From positions 892,496 through 956,495 of the forward strand of contig MU001672.1 of the NCBI GenBank assembly GCA_010093515.1: a stretch of 64,000 bases of DNA. The letters are read 5' to 3'. Of this stretch, positions 47,802-59,524 are shown in pieces (the first letter of the stretch is position 1; every line of letters begins with the position of its first letter). The position numbers and the translations under genes were made by a program. Under the pieces are notes generated by a model. It was not told the DNA's origin. It saw nothing but the letters and a program-made list of their open reading frames with translations, and ran no database searches. Source of the DNA: Lineolata rhizophorae (lineage: Eukaryota; Ascomycota; Dothideomycetes; Lineolatales; Lineolataceae).

Positions 47802-50751
47802 TTGGCGTGGCTCGAAGTCGCGTGCCACCCTTGACGCATTCTTTTGAAGTACCCTTCGATGAGCTACGTACCTTGACGACTACCCTCTGTCCGATATGGC
47901 GTAGCCTTCGAACCGATCATCAGATTGAAAAGCACTCGCTGGGACCCGGTGCTAGCCTCGCGGTGAGCGCCGGGTGCTCGTGCTAGGTCGATTTGGCGCG
48001 TTCCATTGGCCTTTTCCCTTTTGACAAGCTAATACGCTCATTTGGCATTTCCTTACCGAAAGTTGGGCGGGCATTGGTTGTGGCGGTGGAGGGGGACGGT
48101 TACCGTTGGTGCCGAGGCAGCCGTGATGAAGGATGGGACCTGAGGGGAGAACAAAAAGTTTGTAGTGGGATGGGACTGTTTTTCCTTGGAACATTGTTGA
48201 AGGAGAGGGAGAAGAAAGTTGGAAGCTGTGGAGGAGGACCGACGTATTAATATTGGCTCGTAGGCCACGGTTTGCCCCGTTAAGTAGGTAGAGTTCCGTG
48301 TTTTTCCTAGCATAGTACTCTTCCAGACTGAAATATAAAGCAAGCAGCATTTTTTTTCCCCCTTCGTTTCTTCCCCGTCGGCTTTGTGTTACGCATGCAT
48401 GGCCCAGGTGGGGGTTTTGGGTTCGTGAAGCCGATTGGATTGGAGCAAAATAAAGGGTTCGTGATGCAGGGCGGTTGGCCGGGCCAAAGACCGAACGGTC
48501 CGGAGCGGGCGGCATACCGCGCTGCAGCAGCATATGCGGGCGCGCTGCATTGGGCCGGCGACTCGTTCGGGCAACACTGGGCCCGCCTTGAATTAACGGC
48601 GCTCGGCGGTCCCTGCTGCCACCCTAAGGCTGTCGGCCAAGGCTTGAGCCGGGAGCGTTTCGAGAGCCGTGTTTTAATGCGAGAAGCGGAGCTCGGGCCC
48701 CGGGGAGAGAAGGAGAACGAGGGGACCGAGAGGCCGGCGCGGCGAAGGGCGAGCCGCAATGCTTGGTCCGGCTTAGCATACGGGACATGCGGAGGGATCG
48801 CTGCCCGTTTGGGGCCCTACACAGGTGTCTTGCTAGGGCCGGGAACGAGCAAGGCAGCAGGACGTCGACTCGGGGAGGGGGGAGGGGGGGCCGGTGTCGC
48901 AGGTCTGGACCGGGTGGAGACCCTGCTGCTGCACCCCGCGGCGAGCAAGAGCCGCCGCGGCGGGGGGGAAGGGGGGGGCTTCTTCCATGCTCTTGTTGTT
49001 CTTGTTCCTGTTCGTGTTCTTCTTCCTCTTTTCCACGTTTGTTCCTTCTTGGCGAGGTTGCGGCGGCTTAGCCGTCTGCCCGCCTCGGGCCCCGGCTGGG
49101 CCCGGATTCGCATTGCGTGTGGGCTTGGGAGCGCGGGTAAATACGGAGGTGCTACGTACATGGAAGGGCGTTGGGCGGGTTGTCTGGGGGAAGGGCCAAT
49201 TCCCAATGCGGGAAGCGTCGAGGACGTACGGAGGATGGTATGTATGTAGGTATCGGGCTTGACTATGTAGACGTGGGATTGCCGTTCCCCTCATTTCGAA
49301 CTCGAGGAACGGCGTGCGAATGCGGATTCATCGTGCAGGCGCCACCTGCGCACGTAGTACCTATGTACTGCACATGCTACCTGCATGCGTACGTAGCGCA
49401 GACATTGCCCGTAGAGCTGTCAGCTCCGTACCTCCAATGTACACTCCTCGTCCCCCTCCCATGCCGGGAGCTAGTTGCCTGGGAGGGGGGAGAGCAGCGC
49501 CGAGCCGTTGCAACACCCAGCAATTTGAGATTCCCGCTCGGCAGCGCCCCAGAAAATGTTTCTGAACGAACCGGACTACTCAGGCTGTGGTCGGGACAGC
49601 CAGCAGCCGCCCCAGGGAGCAAGTCAGGTGCAGGGCGACAGTGCCGCTCCAAGCCCGAAGAGGCAACGCTGGGGGGCAGCCGTCAAGGGCTTCCCACGTG
49701 GGATGCGGCGGCAGAAGGGCAGAATGGGCCGACGTCTGGAGCGGCGGCGCCCGGAAGCGCGAGGCTCCGGCGAGCGCAAACAGAAGCGAAGTTCGACTTT
49801 GGAGCCGCAACGGTTTCATCGCCGCACGCCAGCCGCCGCCGCGCCGTCGCAGACACCCCGGCCTGACACGTCGCGACCTTCATCAATGCCTCCTTGTGGC
49901 GGCCCGGCGCGAAAAACAAAAAGAAAAAAAAATTAACTAAGCCTCCCCGCCTCTTTCTCTCTCTCTCTCTGGTGCAGCCGCGCGCACCCCTCGTTCTCTC
50001 TCAGCCACCGCCCGGCCGCCCCCCTCCCCGGTCCCAGGGGCCCTCGTCCCGTCCAAGTCTAAACGTCTAGCCGGGGACGATGTACAGCATGTACCGGTAG
50101 CATGCGCCCTGGTCGTGGATGCCCGTTTTCCGGCCGCGAGCACGGGTCGCGGCAGCGCGCGCGCACTCGCGCTGCCCCGGCCAGCAGGGCGCCCTGCGAA
50201 ACCAGGGGCTTCGTCTTTTTGTCACCTCCGTTACCGCGTGCGTGCCTGCGCGAGCCGCGCGCGCACGGGGAGAGAGAGACAGAGGAAGAGAGAGAGAAAC
50301 GGTCCTTTCGGAAATCTGCCGGCCCATGAGGGTGCCCTGTCTCAGATCGTCGCTGCTGCCGCCTCCCGGGCGACGGACGTCCGGTCCCTTTCCCATCCAC
50401 CCTCCCGCCCACCCCCCCTCTCCATTGTCCAACCCCCCCTGCCTTCCCCGAGGTCATGGTCAGTTATAAGGTCGGCGCGGGTCCCGCCCACCCACCTCGA
50501 TCTGTTTTCTTCTTCTGCACGTCTACCTAGTATTTGTGTCTTCTTCCAGTTTTTTTCTCGCCTTCAGTCTTTCCTTTCTATTTGCATTCATTTGCTCATA
50601 TATTAAAAAAGAAAAGCTTCAAAAGTCCCTGGTTGGACTCACCACTCCTTTTTATTTTTTGCACAAGAAGAAGCGCCTGGTTGCCTCTCCGAGATCCGCT
50701 TTCCGTTCCTTTACTCCACCTACATAATCCGACCGAAGACCGTAATTGAAA
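47802..50751. other. intergenic region, promoter of the rds1-like gene
   Basis: The first half is the SSD1 3' flank and GC-rich DNA with long overlapping open frames on both strands, none with a recognisable product. From about 49.96 kb the plus strand turns C/T-rich and stays so to 50.75 kb, a likely promoter and leader of the following gene. Runs of GAGAGA (50268-50300) and CTCTCT (49952-49970) are simple repeats. Confidence 0.55.
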
Positions 50752-51821
50752 ATGCCTGCCCTCAGCAAGATCGTTTCCTCAATAGTCGCGCTTAGCGCGG
50801 CCGTCAACGCGGCTCCCTCTGAGAAGAGGCAAGAGTATCCGTCCATGTCCGCCGAGGCCATGCCGGAGGCTTCGGCTGCGGCTGGTGGTATCACGGACGT
50901 CGACATCCTTCAATTGTGAGTTGGCATTGAGCTCGAAGATCCTCAATTGAGGAGCGTTACGGACGCGGCCGCTAACAGAGCTTCCAATCCAGCGCCCTGA
51001 CCGCCGAGCACCTGGAATCCGCCTTCTACGAGCAGGGCTTCCAGATGTTCCCCGCCAGCGACTTCATGGCGCTCGGCCTCAACGAGGCTGACATCGCCGC
51101 CCTCCAGAAGGTCGGCGAGACGGAGGCGACGCACGTGTCGCTGCTGCTGTCGGCCATCGCCGGTGCCGGCTTCCAGCCCGTGGCGCCGTGCGAGTACGAC
51201 TTCGGCTTCACCGACGCGGCGGCCATGGTGCAGACGGCGGGCGTCCTCGAGGCGGTCGGCGTGGCGGCCTACCTGGGCGCCGCGCCTCTTGTCACGGACC
51301 CGGCCATCCTCAGCACGGCCGCCTCTATCGTCACGGTCGAGGGCCGCCACCAGACCTTCATCCGGAGCGCCCAGGGCGTCGAGCCCATCCCGGGCGCCTT
51401 CGACACCGCGCTCGGCGTCCGCGGCGTCTTCACCCTCGCCTCGCCCTTCATCGTCTCGTGCCCCGAGGGCTCCAACCTCAACATCGAGGCCTTCCCCGCC
51501 ATCGAGTTGCAGAACGCGGCCAACGTGGTGCCGGGCGTCGAGCTCGCGCTGGCCGAGCCCGCCATCCCCGAGGGCGCCATGTTCTGTGCCTTCATGAACC
51601 AGGGCGGCGTGCTGTTCGAGGCCATCGAGGGCGGCTCCTGCGTCACGCCCCAGCAGCTGGCCGGCGAGGTCTTCATGATGTTCACGAGCGAGAAGGAAAT
51701 CGCCGATGATTTCGTGCTTGCTGGGTAGGTCCACCTTTACTTTACTAGTTACAGTTCATAAGTGAGTGGAGATGCTAATATTACTACCTGAACCAGCCCG
51801 ACTCTCATCGCCGTCTCGTAG
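50752..51821 (+). CDS. Rds1-like secreted protein with ferritin-like fold
   Basis: Three exons, 50752-50915, 50993-51724 and 51797-51821, encode 306 residues; the last exon holds only the final eight codons. The family is named after fission yeast Rds1, a stress- and starvation-induced protein, and carries a Ferritin_2 domain (PF13668). A signal peptide covers residues 1-20 (MPALSKIVSSIVALSAAVNA) with a KR dibasic (Kex2-like) site at 25-26. The ferritin-like helices start at ILQFALTAEHLESAFYEQGF, where the E-x-x-x-x-x-x-x-E pattern of the first helix is visible, and continue through THVSLLLSAI. The C-terminal half is a beta-rich extension (ASPFIVSCPEGSNL). Some relatives are spore or cell-wall proteins; whether this one binds metal cannot be read from sequence alone. 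Confidence 0.87.
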
Positions 51822-54800
51822 ACGTCCAGACCCCTAGACTCGGCCGCTGTCGCAGTCGTCGCCGCCCTCCGATGATGCTCCGGCGTTGTTGCTCTTTCCC
51901 TTCGTGGAGGATGGCTTTACATCTTTAAAGCGAGGAATGCGCATATTTCTTTTAACTCATCTTCTCTCTTTTTTTCTCTTTCTAGGCCGTTGGTCGGCGA
52001 GTCCTTTTTTGCTTGCACGGCGGAGGGTCTTGCCGACGTCTGGGAGGGTGTTTGGTCGAGGAAGGAAAGGGGGTGGCTGAGGAGCTGAGGGTGTTGGGTG
52101 CGTTGGAGGATAGCTCGGGGGATGTTTTCGACTTCGTTGGAATCTCCCGGAATGGTCCTTCTACGTGCGCACCACCCTCGGGTTCGAAACTCCCCCAAGG
52201 CTTTGATGACGGTCTATGTACGTGGATAGAGGGGGGAGCTCTTTCTGTTCGGGCCAGAGCTCTTTTGGAAGTTCAGGAACTTCGAAAGCGGTGTTATTCT
52301 CCCCCGCCTGCCCCTCTCCTCCGCAATACTTTTTTTCCTATTGCGCTCCATATTTTGGCAGAGCGGGATTTCTCGGAGTCCCACCCAGTGCTGCTGTCTT
52401 TTTTTGTCGCTGTGGCTTTTGTGTTAATTTTAGAGATATACCACATGAAGCACGTAGAAATTTTCTGAAGGCTTTAATCATTTGACGATCCAAGCCGAAC
52501 GCCACCGGAGGGAGAAGCTCAGCTCGTGCTCTTTGACCTCGCGTGTGGGTCTGGCCCCCCACCCCCCAAGGGGGAGGCCCGGTGCCAAGGGGGGAAAAAG
52601 GAACCTAGCAAGTCTGGGCGGCTGCATTCGAGGCCTGTTTAAGATTGCTGATCCGCCGTCGCTAGCGCGCCTCAGGCGGAGGCTCTTACTCGCGGCGTTC
52701 GAAGTAAGCTTAATGCTTAAGCGCACGGGGCCTTTGGAGAGGGCCCCGGAAATGAGGCCCCCCAAGGCGGGCCCGGGCTGCCAATGTCGTGCCTGGGTTT
52801 GTCGCAGGTGGTTACGTATGTACATACTACCCACGTACATAGACACATACCCCAGGGTCGCTCCGACAACTCGCGGGCGTTGAGGCGGGTCCTCTTTCCC
52901 ATGTGTGTGCGCTTTACCACGAGGGCCACGGTCGGCCTCGAGTTTCCTCCCACGTCGCTGGGTCGGACTCGTCGTTCTCGAAGGACAGAGGTATTTCCAA
53001 CGCGGTGGTTCCCGCTGCTGCGTCGCATCTCCTCGAAGAAGAATCGACCGATAGGGTCTCCATGCGTCGTGAACGCCCGCCAGGAACGAGGACGTAGTTC
53101 CCGTCCGCGACGGCGCCGTGGGCCCCTTTCAAGATACGGGTCACGCCGGTGGTGAGGGAAAAGCGGCGGCGACTCGCGGGAGCCGCAACAGTCGGCGCGG
53201 AACCACAAACGGTCGTGCTGCTGTCAAGGTGGAGGGCCGTTCGGAGCCAGACACGGGCTGTCAGTGCCGGCGTCGTGGTCCCCGCGTGCCGGGACGAAGC
53301 CGCGGGCGTGGAAGCCTCATAGGCCCCCGTTGAGATCTGCTCACGGCTGCCGGGATCGCTGGGTCGAAGCTGGCGGAATTGTGGCACGCACGCACGCACT
53401 GGAGGGATAGGGATGCCGGGCGGATCGGTGCCGTTCGAGTCGTTCCGGGTCTACTTGGGCGGTCGATATCGGCAGCGCAGAGGTGGTTAGGGTGGGCATG
53501 AGTTGCTTGCTATACAGAGACGTTGGGGAAAAAGAGGATGCGCGGAGCCTCGTGGGTCGGGAACAGATCGGATGGCGGTAAGCTAGAAGCTAGTTTGATG
53601 TTTCGGATCAGTGTGGTCTCAATTCTTCGCGGGATCACGTCGATGATTGCTGCAGTTAACGGTCGAGGAAGAGGGGAGCGAAGCTAGTGAAAAGCAAAAA
53701 ATGGAGGATGGTTCTATGTATTCATTTTTTCAGTCATCAAGTGAGCGACAAGACAACCGTATCCACGCGTCCATCTATGCGTCCAATCGTTGGAATTGTC
53801 GTAAAGCCGTCTCTCAATTGTCGTCCGTCTGGAACTATCTCTAAAGTTGGGAAGGTCTAGCGTGGTTCGCATGCAGCGGTCTTGCAGCAGAGAGGTACTC
53901 GGGCAAAATTCCCTTTTACGGCCGAGAGGCGGCACGCCAAGATGATGCCGACATACATGGTTATCTAGAGACTGAAATCGTCGTGCCGTTTACATTCAGC
54001 TCCAATCATGTTCGACGAGGTGCAATTCACTCGCGAAACATTCCCGTACTAGATCAGGGCAAACATGATTTCCAGTTCCTCGTATGGGACCCTGAGACTA
54101 CGTCTTGCATGGCCCCGGCACGATTGCTCCGTAGCAGAGATCTATTAGCGCAAATGTCGAAGTTTGCATTGGCACGGTCACTAGAGTGGCGGTTGAAGTT
54201 ATGCCAGACTTCACGGAAAGGGAGAGCTGCGCAGTCGGGTTGTTTTGGCGCCGTCTTGTCCGTGGCATTCCGATGCCCACGCAGCGCAACGCAGCGCACT
54301 CGGCCGAGCAAGGGACTTGCGGCCGGGATAAGTATCACGAAGGGGCCCTGAAGAATCTCGCCTTTCCTCCCTCGTAGCAGGTTCTTGCGTCATGACGAGT
54401 AGCTTGCCTTTTCGTAGCGCACCGCGCAGGTCAGGAACCTACCGTGCAATTCACGTACTCAAGACGCAACCGACGCACGCGGCGTCTCGACGGCAGAATC
54501 TTATCAGGGGCTCTTCGGCTGCTCGAAGCTCCACGGGAGCCCTTTGTCCTTCGGCCGACCTTCCCCAAGTCCGCTTCCCCGCCACATCTCTCTCCACGCC
54601 GCGGTGGAGCACGCCAGCGCTAGCCGGGGGGAAGCCGGGGAGGGCGCGGGAACGACGCACTGCACGCGCGCTCGAGAATGTGGAGAGAGCCGGCGCTAGC
54701 GCTCGTCTGCTCAGCCCCGGCAGGCAGAGCCGGACGACGACTTGCTGTGCCTACGCACTACGTAGCATGTATGCACGTACGGGTGTGCGAGCGAGGGCCG

Positions 54801-55364
54801 CCCCCTCTAAACGGAAGCTCGTGCGAGGCCGGGAGCGACTTGGCCGGGTCCCGACCGAGGCAGCGTGGTGCGTATGCGGGCAGGCACCCGACGGAGTCCG
54901 TCGGCCTCGGCCCCGAGACTGCCTGCGTTGGGCGTCTGCTTCGGCCCTGTCTGGCTGCAGACGAACAGGCGGGCCGTGAGAGGCGTGTGCGTGTGTGTAT
55001 GTGTATGTGTGTATGTGTGCGCGCGCGCGTGGCCCCCGGCTGGACTCGGCAGCGGCCATGGAGCGACCCGAGTCGCACTTTTAAGATGGCCCGGCCATCC
55101 TCCTGCCGCGCCTTGCTCCCAATTCTTCTCTCGTCTTCCTTTGCCCGGCTTGTCGCGTCGTCGAGCCGTCCTGTTGTCGGTGTCAGGAGATCGTCGTTCG
55201 TCCGGTCTGGTTGTGTGCACTAGTCCCGCATCTCCTTTTCCATCGTCGCGGCCATCGCCCGTCTCCCGCCGCTGCTCCTCCGCTTCCCGTCTCCGCAATT
55301 GCACCGATCCTCCGCCCCCTGCCGCCACCTGGATATCCAGGCCGCCCAGGCCAGCGCAGCGGCC
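51822..55364. other. intergenic region upstream of the monooxygenase
   Basis: About 3.5 kb without a supported gene. Open frames are short and overlap on opposite strands. A GT-rich microsatellite (GTGTGCGTGTGTGTATGTG type, then a CG run) lies at about 54985-55030. The last ~300 bases before 55365 are C/T-rich and likely contain the promoter and leader of the monooxygenase. Confidence 0.55.
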
Positions 55365-58115
55365 ATGCCCGAGATCATCCGGCGCGTCAATGGGTACAGC
55401 CGCGATGCCTACACGTACTACCCGGTCCTCATCATCGGCGCGGGGGAGTCCGGCATCGCCATGGCCTGCCGCCTGCGCCAGACGCTTGGCTTCGACCAAT
55501 TCCGCATTTTTGACCGCCAGGCCGGGCTGGGCGGCACCTGGTGGATCAACCGCTACCCGGGGGTCGCCTGCGACGTGTAAGTAGGCCTTTTCGTTTCGTT
55601 TCTACGTCGACGGCGTTTCTGCGTCCATCTGCTCGTCACTTTGCCGAGTTCGGCAGACCGGCCGAGTGAGACAGCCAAGCCAAGCCAATCAATTCAACTG
55701 TTTCTCCGTTCCCGCCATTCGCCATGTTCCAAGAGAGAGAGATGTAGAGAGAGAGAAAGAGAGAGAAAGAGAGAGACTCGCCCCAAAGAAGAACAGAAGA
55801 GCGGGAAGGCTAACAGCCAGGGCCATCCCCCGCGCCCGCCCGCAGCCCTGCCAACTTCTACTGCTTCTCCTTTGCTCAAAACAAGACGTGGTCCCGCTTC
55901 TTCCCTCCGGGCCCCGAGATCGTGAACTACCTGCACGACGTGGCGGCCAAGTTCCAGGTGCTCGACAAGATCCAGCTCAACACCGACGTCGAGGAATGCC
56001 GCTGGCTAGCCGCCGACGGCGTCTGGGAGGTGCGCCTGCGCCACCTCGTCCCGGGCACGGGCGACCTGAGCGCGCGCGGCCGGCAGCGGCGCGTCGCCCG
56101 CGACGGCGAGGCCGCCGTCGTCGCGGGCCGCGAGACGGTGCGCGCCCGGTGCGTCGTGAGCTGCGTGGGCGGCCTGGTCGAGCCCAAGGCCTGGCCGGAC
56201 AGCATCCCGGGCATGGCCGAGTTCGAGGGCAGGTGCTTCCACAGCGCGCGGTGGGAGCACGACGCCGACCTGCGCGGCAAGGACGTCGTCGTCGTGGGCA
56301 CAGGCTGCTCCGCGGCGCAGTTCGTGCCGCGGCTGCTCGACGAGCCCTTCGCGGCCAGGTCGGTCACGCAGCTGATGCGCTCGCCGCCCTGGGTCGTGCC
56401 GCGCGCGGTGCCGCCCGGCGGCGACGCCTTCTGGGAGACGTGGAGCCCCTGGCTCTTCTCCAAGGTGCCGGGCCTGCTGCGCGCCTGGCGCGCCTTCATC
56501 TACGCCTCCACCGAGGCCGACTTCCGCATCTTCCCCATGGACGAGCGCGGCGCCCGGCTGCGCGCCGAGCAGGAGCGCCAGCTGCTGAGCCACCTCCGCA
56601 GGGCGGCGCCGCCAAAGTATCACGACGTCCTCACGCCCGACTACTCGGTCGGCTGCAAGCGCCGCATCTACGACGCCTCGTGGTTCCCGGCCCTGTGGGA
56701 CGACCGGCTCGAGCTCACGACGCAGCCGCTCGAGCGCGTCACGCCTAAGGGGGTCGTGCTCGGCCCCGGCCGCACGTATCCGAAGAAGAAGAAGGAGGAG
56801 GAGGAGGAGGAGGAAGGAGAAGGAAAGGCCAACGGGACCACGAACGGCACCGCTGCCGCCAGCTCGGCGGAGGTCGAAGGCCACGCCAACGGCACCGTCG
56901 AGCCGGGCCAGACGACCGACGAGGAGGCCTACCCGCGGCGCGAGATCCCGGCCGACGTGATCGTGCTGGCCAACGGCTTCGTGACGACGCGGTGGCTGCA
57001 CCCGCTCAAGGTGACGGGGGCCGACGGGCAGGACCTGGTCGAGACGATGCAGGCGCGCGGCGGGTCGCAGGCGTACCAGGGCACCGCCATGGACGGCTTC
57101 CCCAACTTCTTCATCATCTTCGGGCCCAACACGGCGACGGGCCACACGTCGGTCATACACACCACGGAGAACATGGTCATGTTCGCGCTCCGGTTTATCA
57201 AGCTGATTTTGAAAGGCGATGTGAGCACCGTCGAGGTGAAGAGAGAGGCCGAGGAGGCGTACACGGCGGATATTCAGAAGCAGTTGAAGAACACGGTGTG
57301 GATGAGTGGGGGGTGCCATAGTTGGTATTTCGAGGAGAATGGGTGGAATTCGACCACGTATCCGTAAGTTGCCGCGCTTCTTTTTCCCCCAATTCCTTTT
57401 CATCTCTGCATTTGAATATTTTCATTCTCTTCGTTTTGGACCACCCCGTTTTCTACGTATGCTCTGTACTATTCCTAGCCGGTCAGCCCTATGTACGCGC
57501 GCCAGGGCCTTAGGCCCCCTACGGTTATACCCGAACGAGTAATCTGGGGATTACGTCTGGGGTAGCTGCTGTCGTCTCATTTGTATCCCAGCAGCAGATC
57601 ATAGGCGCCTAGCCTAGCTGCGCCCAGGGCCCTGGGAGCCGGGCACAACCGCACCTCCCCTTCTCGGCCTCGTCACCTCAGGCCTCCCTCGCGTCCCCCA
57701 AACCCCCCCCCCCCACCCCCACCAACTCCATCCCATTCCCATTCCCCCTTCCCCTCTCGCTCACCCCCTCCCTCTAAAACCCCCCATACGCAACCCCCCG
57801 GCTAACCAAACAAAAAAAATCCCTCCTCCCGGCTCCAGATACTCCCAACTCAACTTCCTCCGCCGCTGCTACTTCCCCGCCTGGTCCGACTGGCGCCTGC
57901 GCTACACGCGCAGGGGCGCCCTCCGCCTCGCCGCCCGCCGCGCCCTCGCCGCCTGCGCCCTCGCCCTCGTCCTGCGCGCCGCCTGGCGCGCCCGCCGCCG
58001 CCCCGCCGCCCCGCGCGCGCCCGCCGACGCCAGGGCCGCGGCCTTGGCTGCCCTGCGCGAGATGCTGGCGCTGGCGGCGCGGTGCGTCAGTCGGTTGAGG
58101 GAGGTCGTTGGGTAA
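55365..58115 (+). CDS. FAD-dependent Baeyer-Villiger monooxygenase
   Basis: Three exons, 55365-55576, 55846-57363 and 57839-58115, encode 668 residues. These enzymes use FAD, NADPH and O2 to insert oxygen next to a carbonyl, making esters or lactones. The first Rossmann motif GAGESG is at 25-30 and GGTWWINRYPGVACD follows, as usual for the class. The type I fingerprint F-x-G-x3-H-x3-W is met by FEGRCFHSARW at 197-207. The second nucleotide-binding motif is GTGCSA at 222-227. A KKKKEEEEEEE insertion followed by a Thr/Asn/Gly-rich stretch sits before PADVIVLANGF. The third exon adds YSQLNFLRRCYFPAW and a C-terminal hydrophobic segment (AACALALVLRAAW) that may anchor the enzyme in a membrane. 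Both introns are long for this window: 269 nt purine-rich and 475 nt C-rich. Substrate is unknown; no biosynthetic cluster surrounds it. Confidence 0.92.
55735..55790 (+). repeat. GA-rich microsatellite in monooxygenase intron 1
   Basis: GAGAGAGAAAGAGAGAG-type repeats fill the middle of the first intron, which explains its unusual length and the open reading frames that run across it. Confidence 0.85.
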
Positions 58116-58832
58116 GGGAGGGTTCGGTTTGGTGGGCCTTTTATTTTTAAAAGGGGGAAGGGGAGTGGTTTGTGGGCTATTAGGTGGGACGGGAAATTTT
58201 TGGTAAGGAAGAGGGAAGGAAAGGAAGAAAAGAGGCGGGCGGCGGCTGCTTCGCTCCGATGGACGAAGGCAAAGTCAACGGTAACGGTCCGCCGGCCGCG
58301 CGCCGTTCTGTGGCGGCGTTAATTGCTTTTTTTCCTTTTCTCCCTTTGTCGTTTGTATATATACATATGATATGGTCGGCCGAGCGGTAGTAGCCCGGTT
58401 AGTGCGGACATCGCTAGGACGGACGGCGAAGGTGCCGGCAGCGCGCTCGATCGGATTCGGGCAGCGGTAATTCAGTATGACGGCTCGGAAGGAGATGATT
58501 TGTCGCGGTCTGCGCTGCCCAAGCACGCCCACGGCGGCCATCGCTCCTGATGGGTGGATGTCTCTGGACATTTGCCCCTATGGGCGGTTCGTTGTATCTC
58601 TCGCTCGCCATTGGGCGCTTGATTGGGTTTTGTGATTTTCTTGTCCTAAAACGTTCTCGGCTCCTCGAGCCCGAGTTAGAGCGCCGGATGTATGTCATAC
58701 TGCTAGCAATGAGATGTATCTTGGTCCACTCTGTGTTAACCGCAAAAGCCCCAGACGCGTCATTCATAGGTTACGTCGCCTGAGATCATCATTGAGGTAT
58801 CTTACTAGCTCAATAGAAATAACATTCTAACA
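58116..58832. other. 3' flank of the monooxygenase
   Basis: Non-coding, moving from GC-rich to average composition. Nothing recognised before the hAT target duplication. Confidence 0.6.
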
Positions 58833-58840
58833 ATCTATCA

Positions 58841-59394
58841 CAGGGCTGTCGATGATAGTATTGATAGCGACCGATAGATACTTAGCGTCTATCGGTATCT
58901 ATCGGAATCTATCGGTTGTATTATCAATACTTCCAGCTGTACAGCATTTGCCATCTTAGTATATAATATATGCTATTTATTCTTTGAAAAATTATCTTGC
59001 TTTATTTTTTGTACGAAAATTTAATTTTGTAATCAAATAACTTCTTACCTATACCAAATAAACCTCAAATTTATTCTCTTAAAATGGCTAATATATATAC
59101 TCCTCCTCCCTCTGCTACCGCTAATACAGCTAACTACAAGGCTATTGTTAACCCTAGGTTCCATAGGAACTAGGAAGGAATTCCCTTCCTACGCGTAGCG
59201 GGCTAGCAGATAGCTCAATTTATATATTCTCTCTAATCTAGGGCTGTTCTTGCTCTCTATAGAAATTTTCTTCAGTAAAGCCGGGTATTAATAAGTATTG
59301 ATTAGCTAATCAACAGTATTGATATCTATCGGTCCAACTATCGGTCGGCTATCTATCGGTTTATGTAATACTATTGGTATCATCGCCAACCCTG
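58841..59394. mobile_element. non-autonomous hAT element (MITE-like), 554 bp
   Basis: The exact 8-bp string ATCTATCA is repeated at 58833-58840 and 59395-59402. Between them the sequence begins CAGGGCTGTCGATGATA and ends with the inverse of CAGGGTTGGCGATGATA, imperfect terminal inverted repeats with 15 of the first 17 bases equal. An 8-bp duplication and CAGGG ends define the hAT superfamily. Both subterminal zones carry several CTATCGGT/CGATAG units, as expected for hAT transposase binding sites. The inner part is AT-rich and holds a short frame from 59084 beginning MANIYTPPPSATANTA, 29 codons, which may be the start of a lost transposase gene. It is an internally deleted copy that would depend on an active hAT element elsewhere. 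Confidence 0.85.
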
Positions 59395-59524
59395 ATCTAT
59401 CATCATGCTTGGCTGAAGCGTAAACCCCCTCAACGACCGAAACCCTGCTACCGATCACTAACGGATTGCCCACTCTTTTTGCTCGCAATCGCGAAGAACT
59501 TATATACGAGTAGTCGTACCCCTC

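Noticed and set aside
48386-49249. 287-codon plus-strand frame after SSD1
   Set aside because: Starts at a non-ATG codon, Gly/Arg-rich without domain, overlapped by other open frames.
52165-52200. GGGTTCGAAACTCCC, a B-box-like string
   Set aside because: No D arm, anticodon arm or acceptor stem can be built upstream.
55666-56748. 360-codon plus frame overlapping the monooxygenase
   Set aside because: It is a shifted frame across intron 1 and exon 2 of the monooxygenase; the product is an Arg/Ala-rich artefact.
50752-58115. possible secondary-metabolite cluster around the monooxygenase and the Rds1-like gene
   Set aside because: No backbone synthase, transporter or cluster regulator lies nearby, and the two genes are 3.5 kb apart with nothing between.
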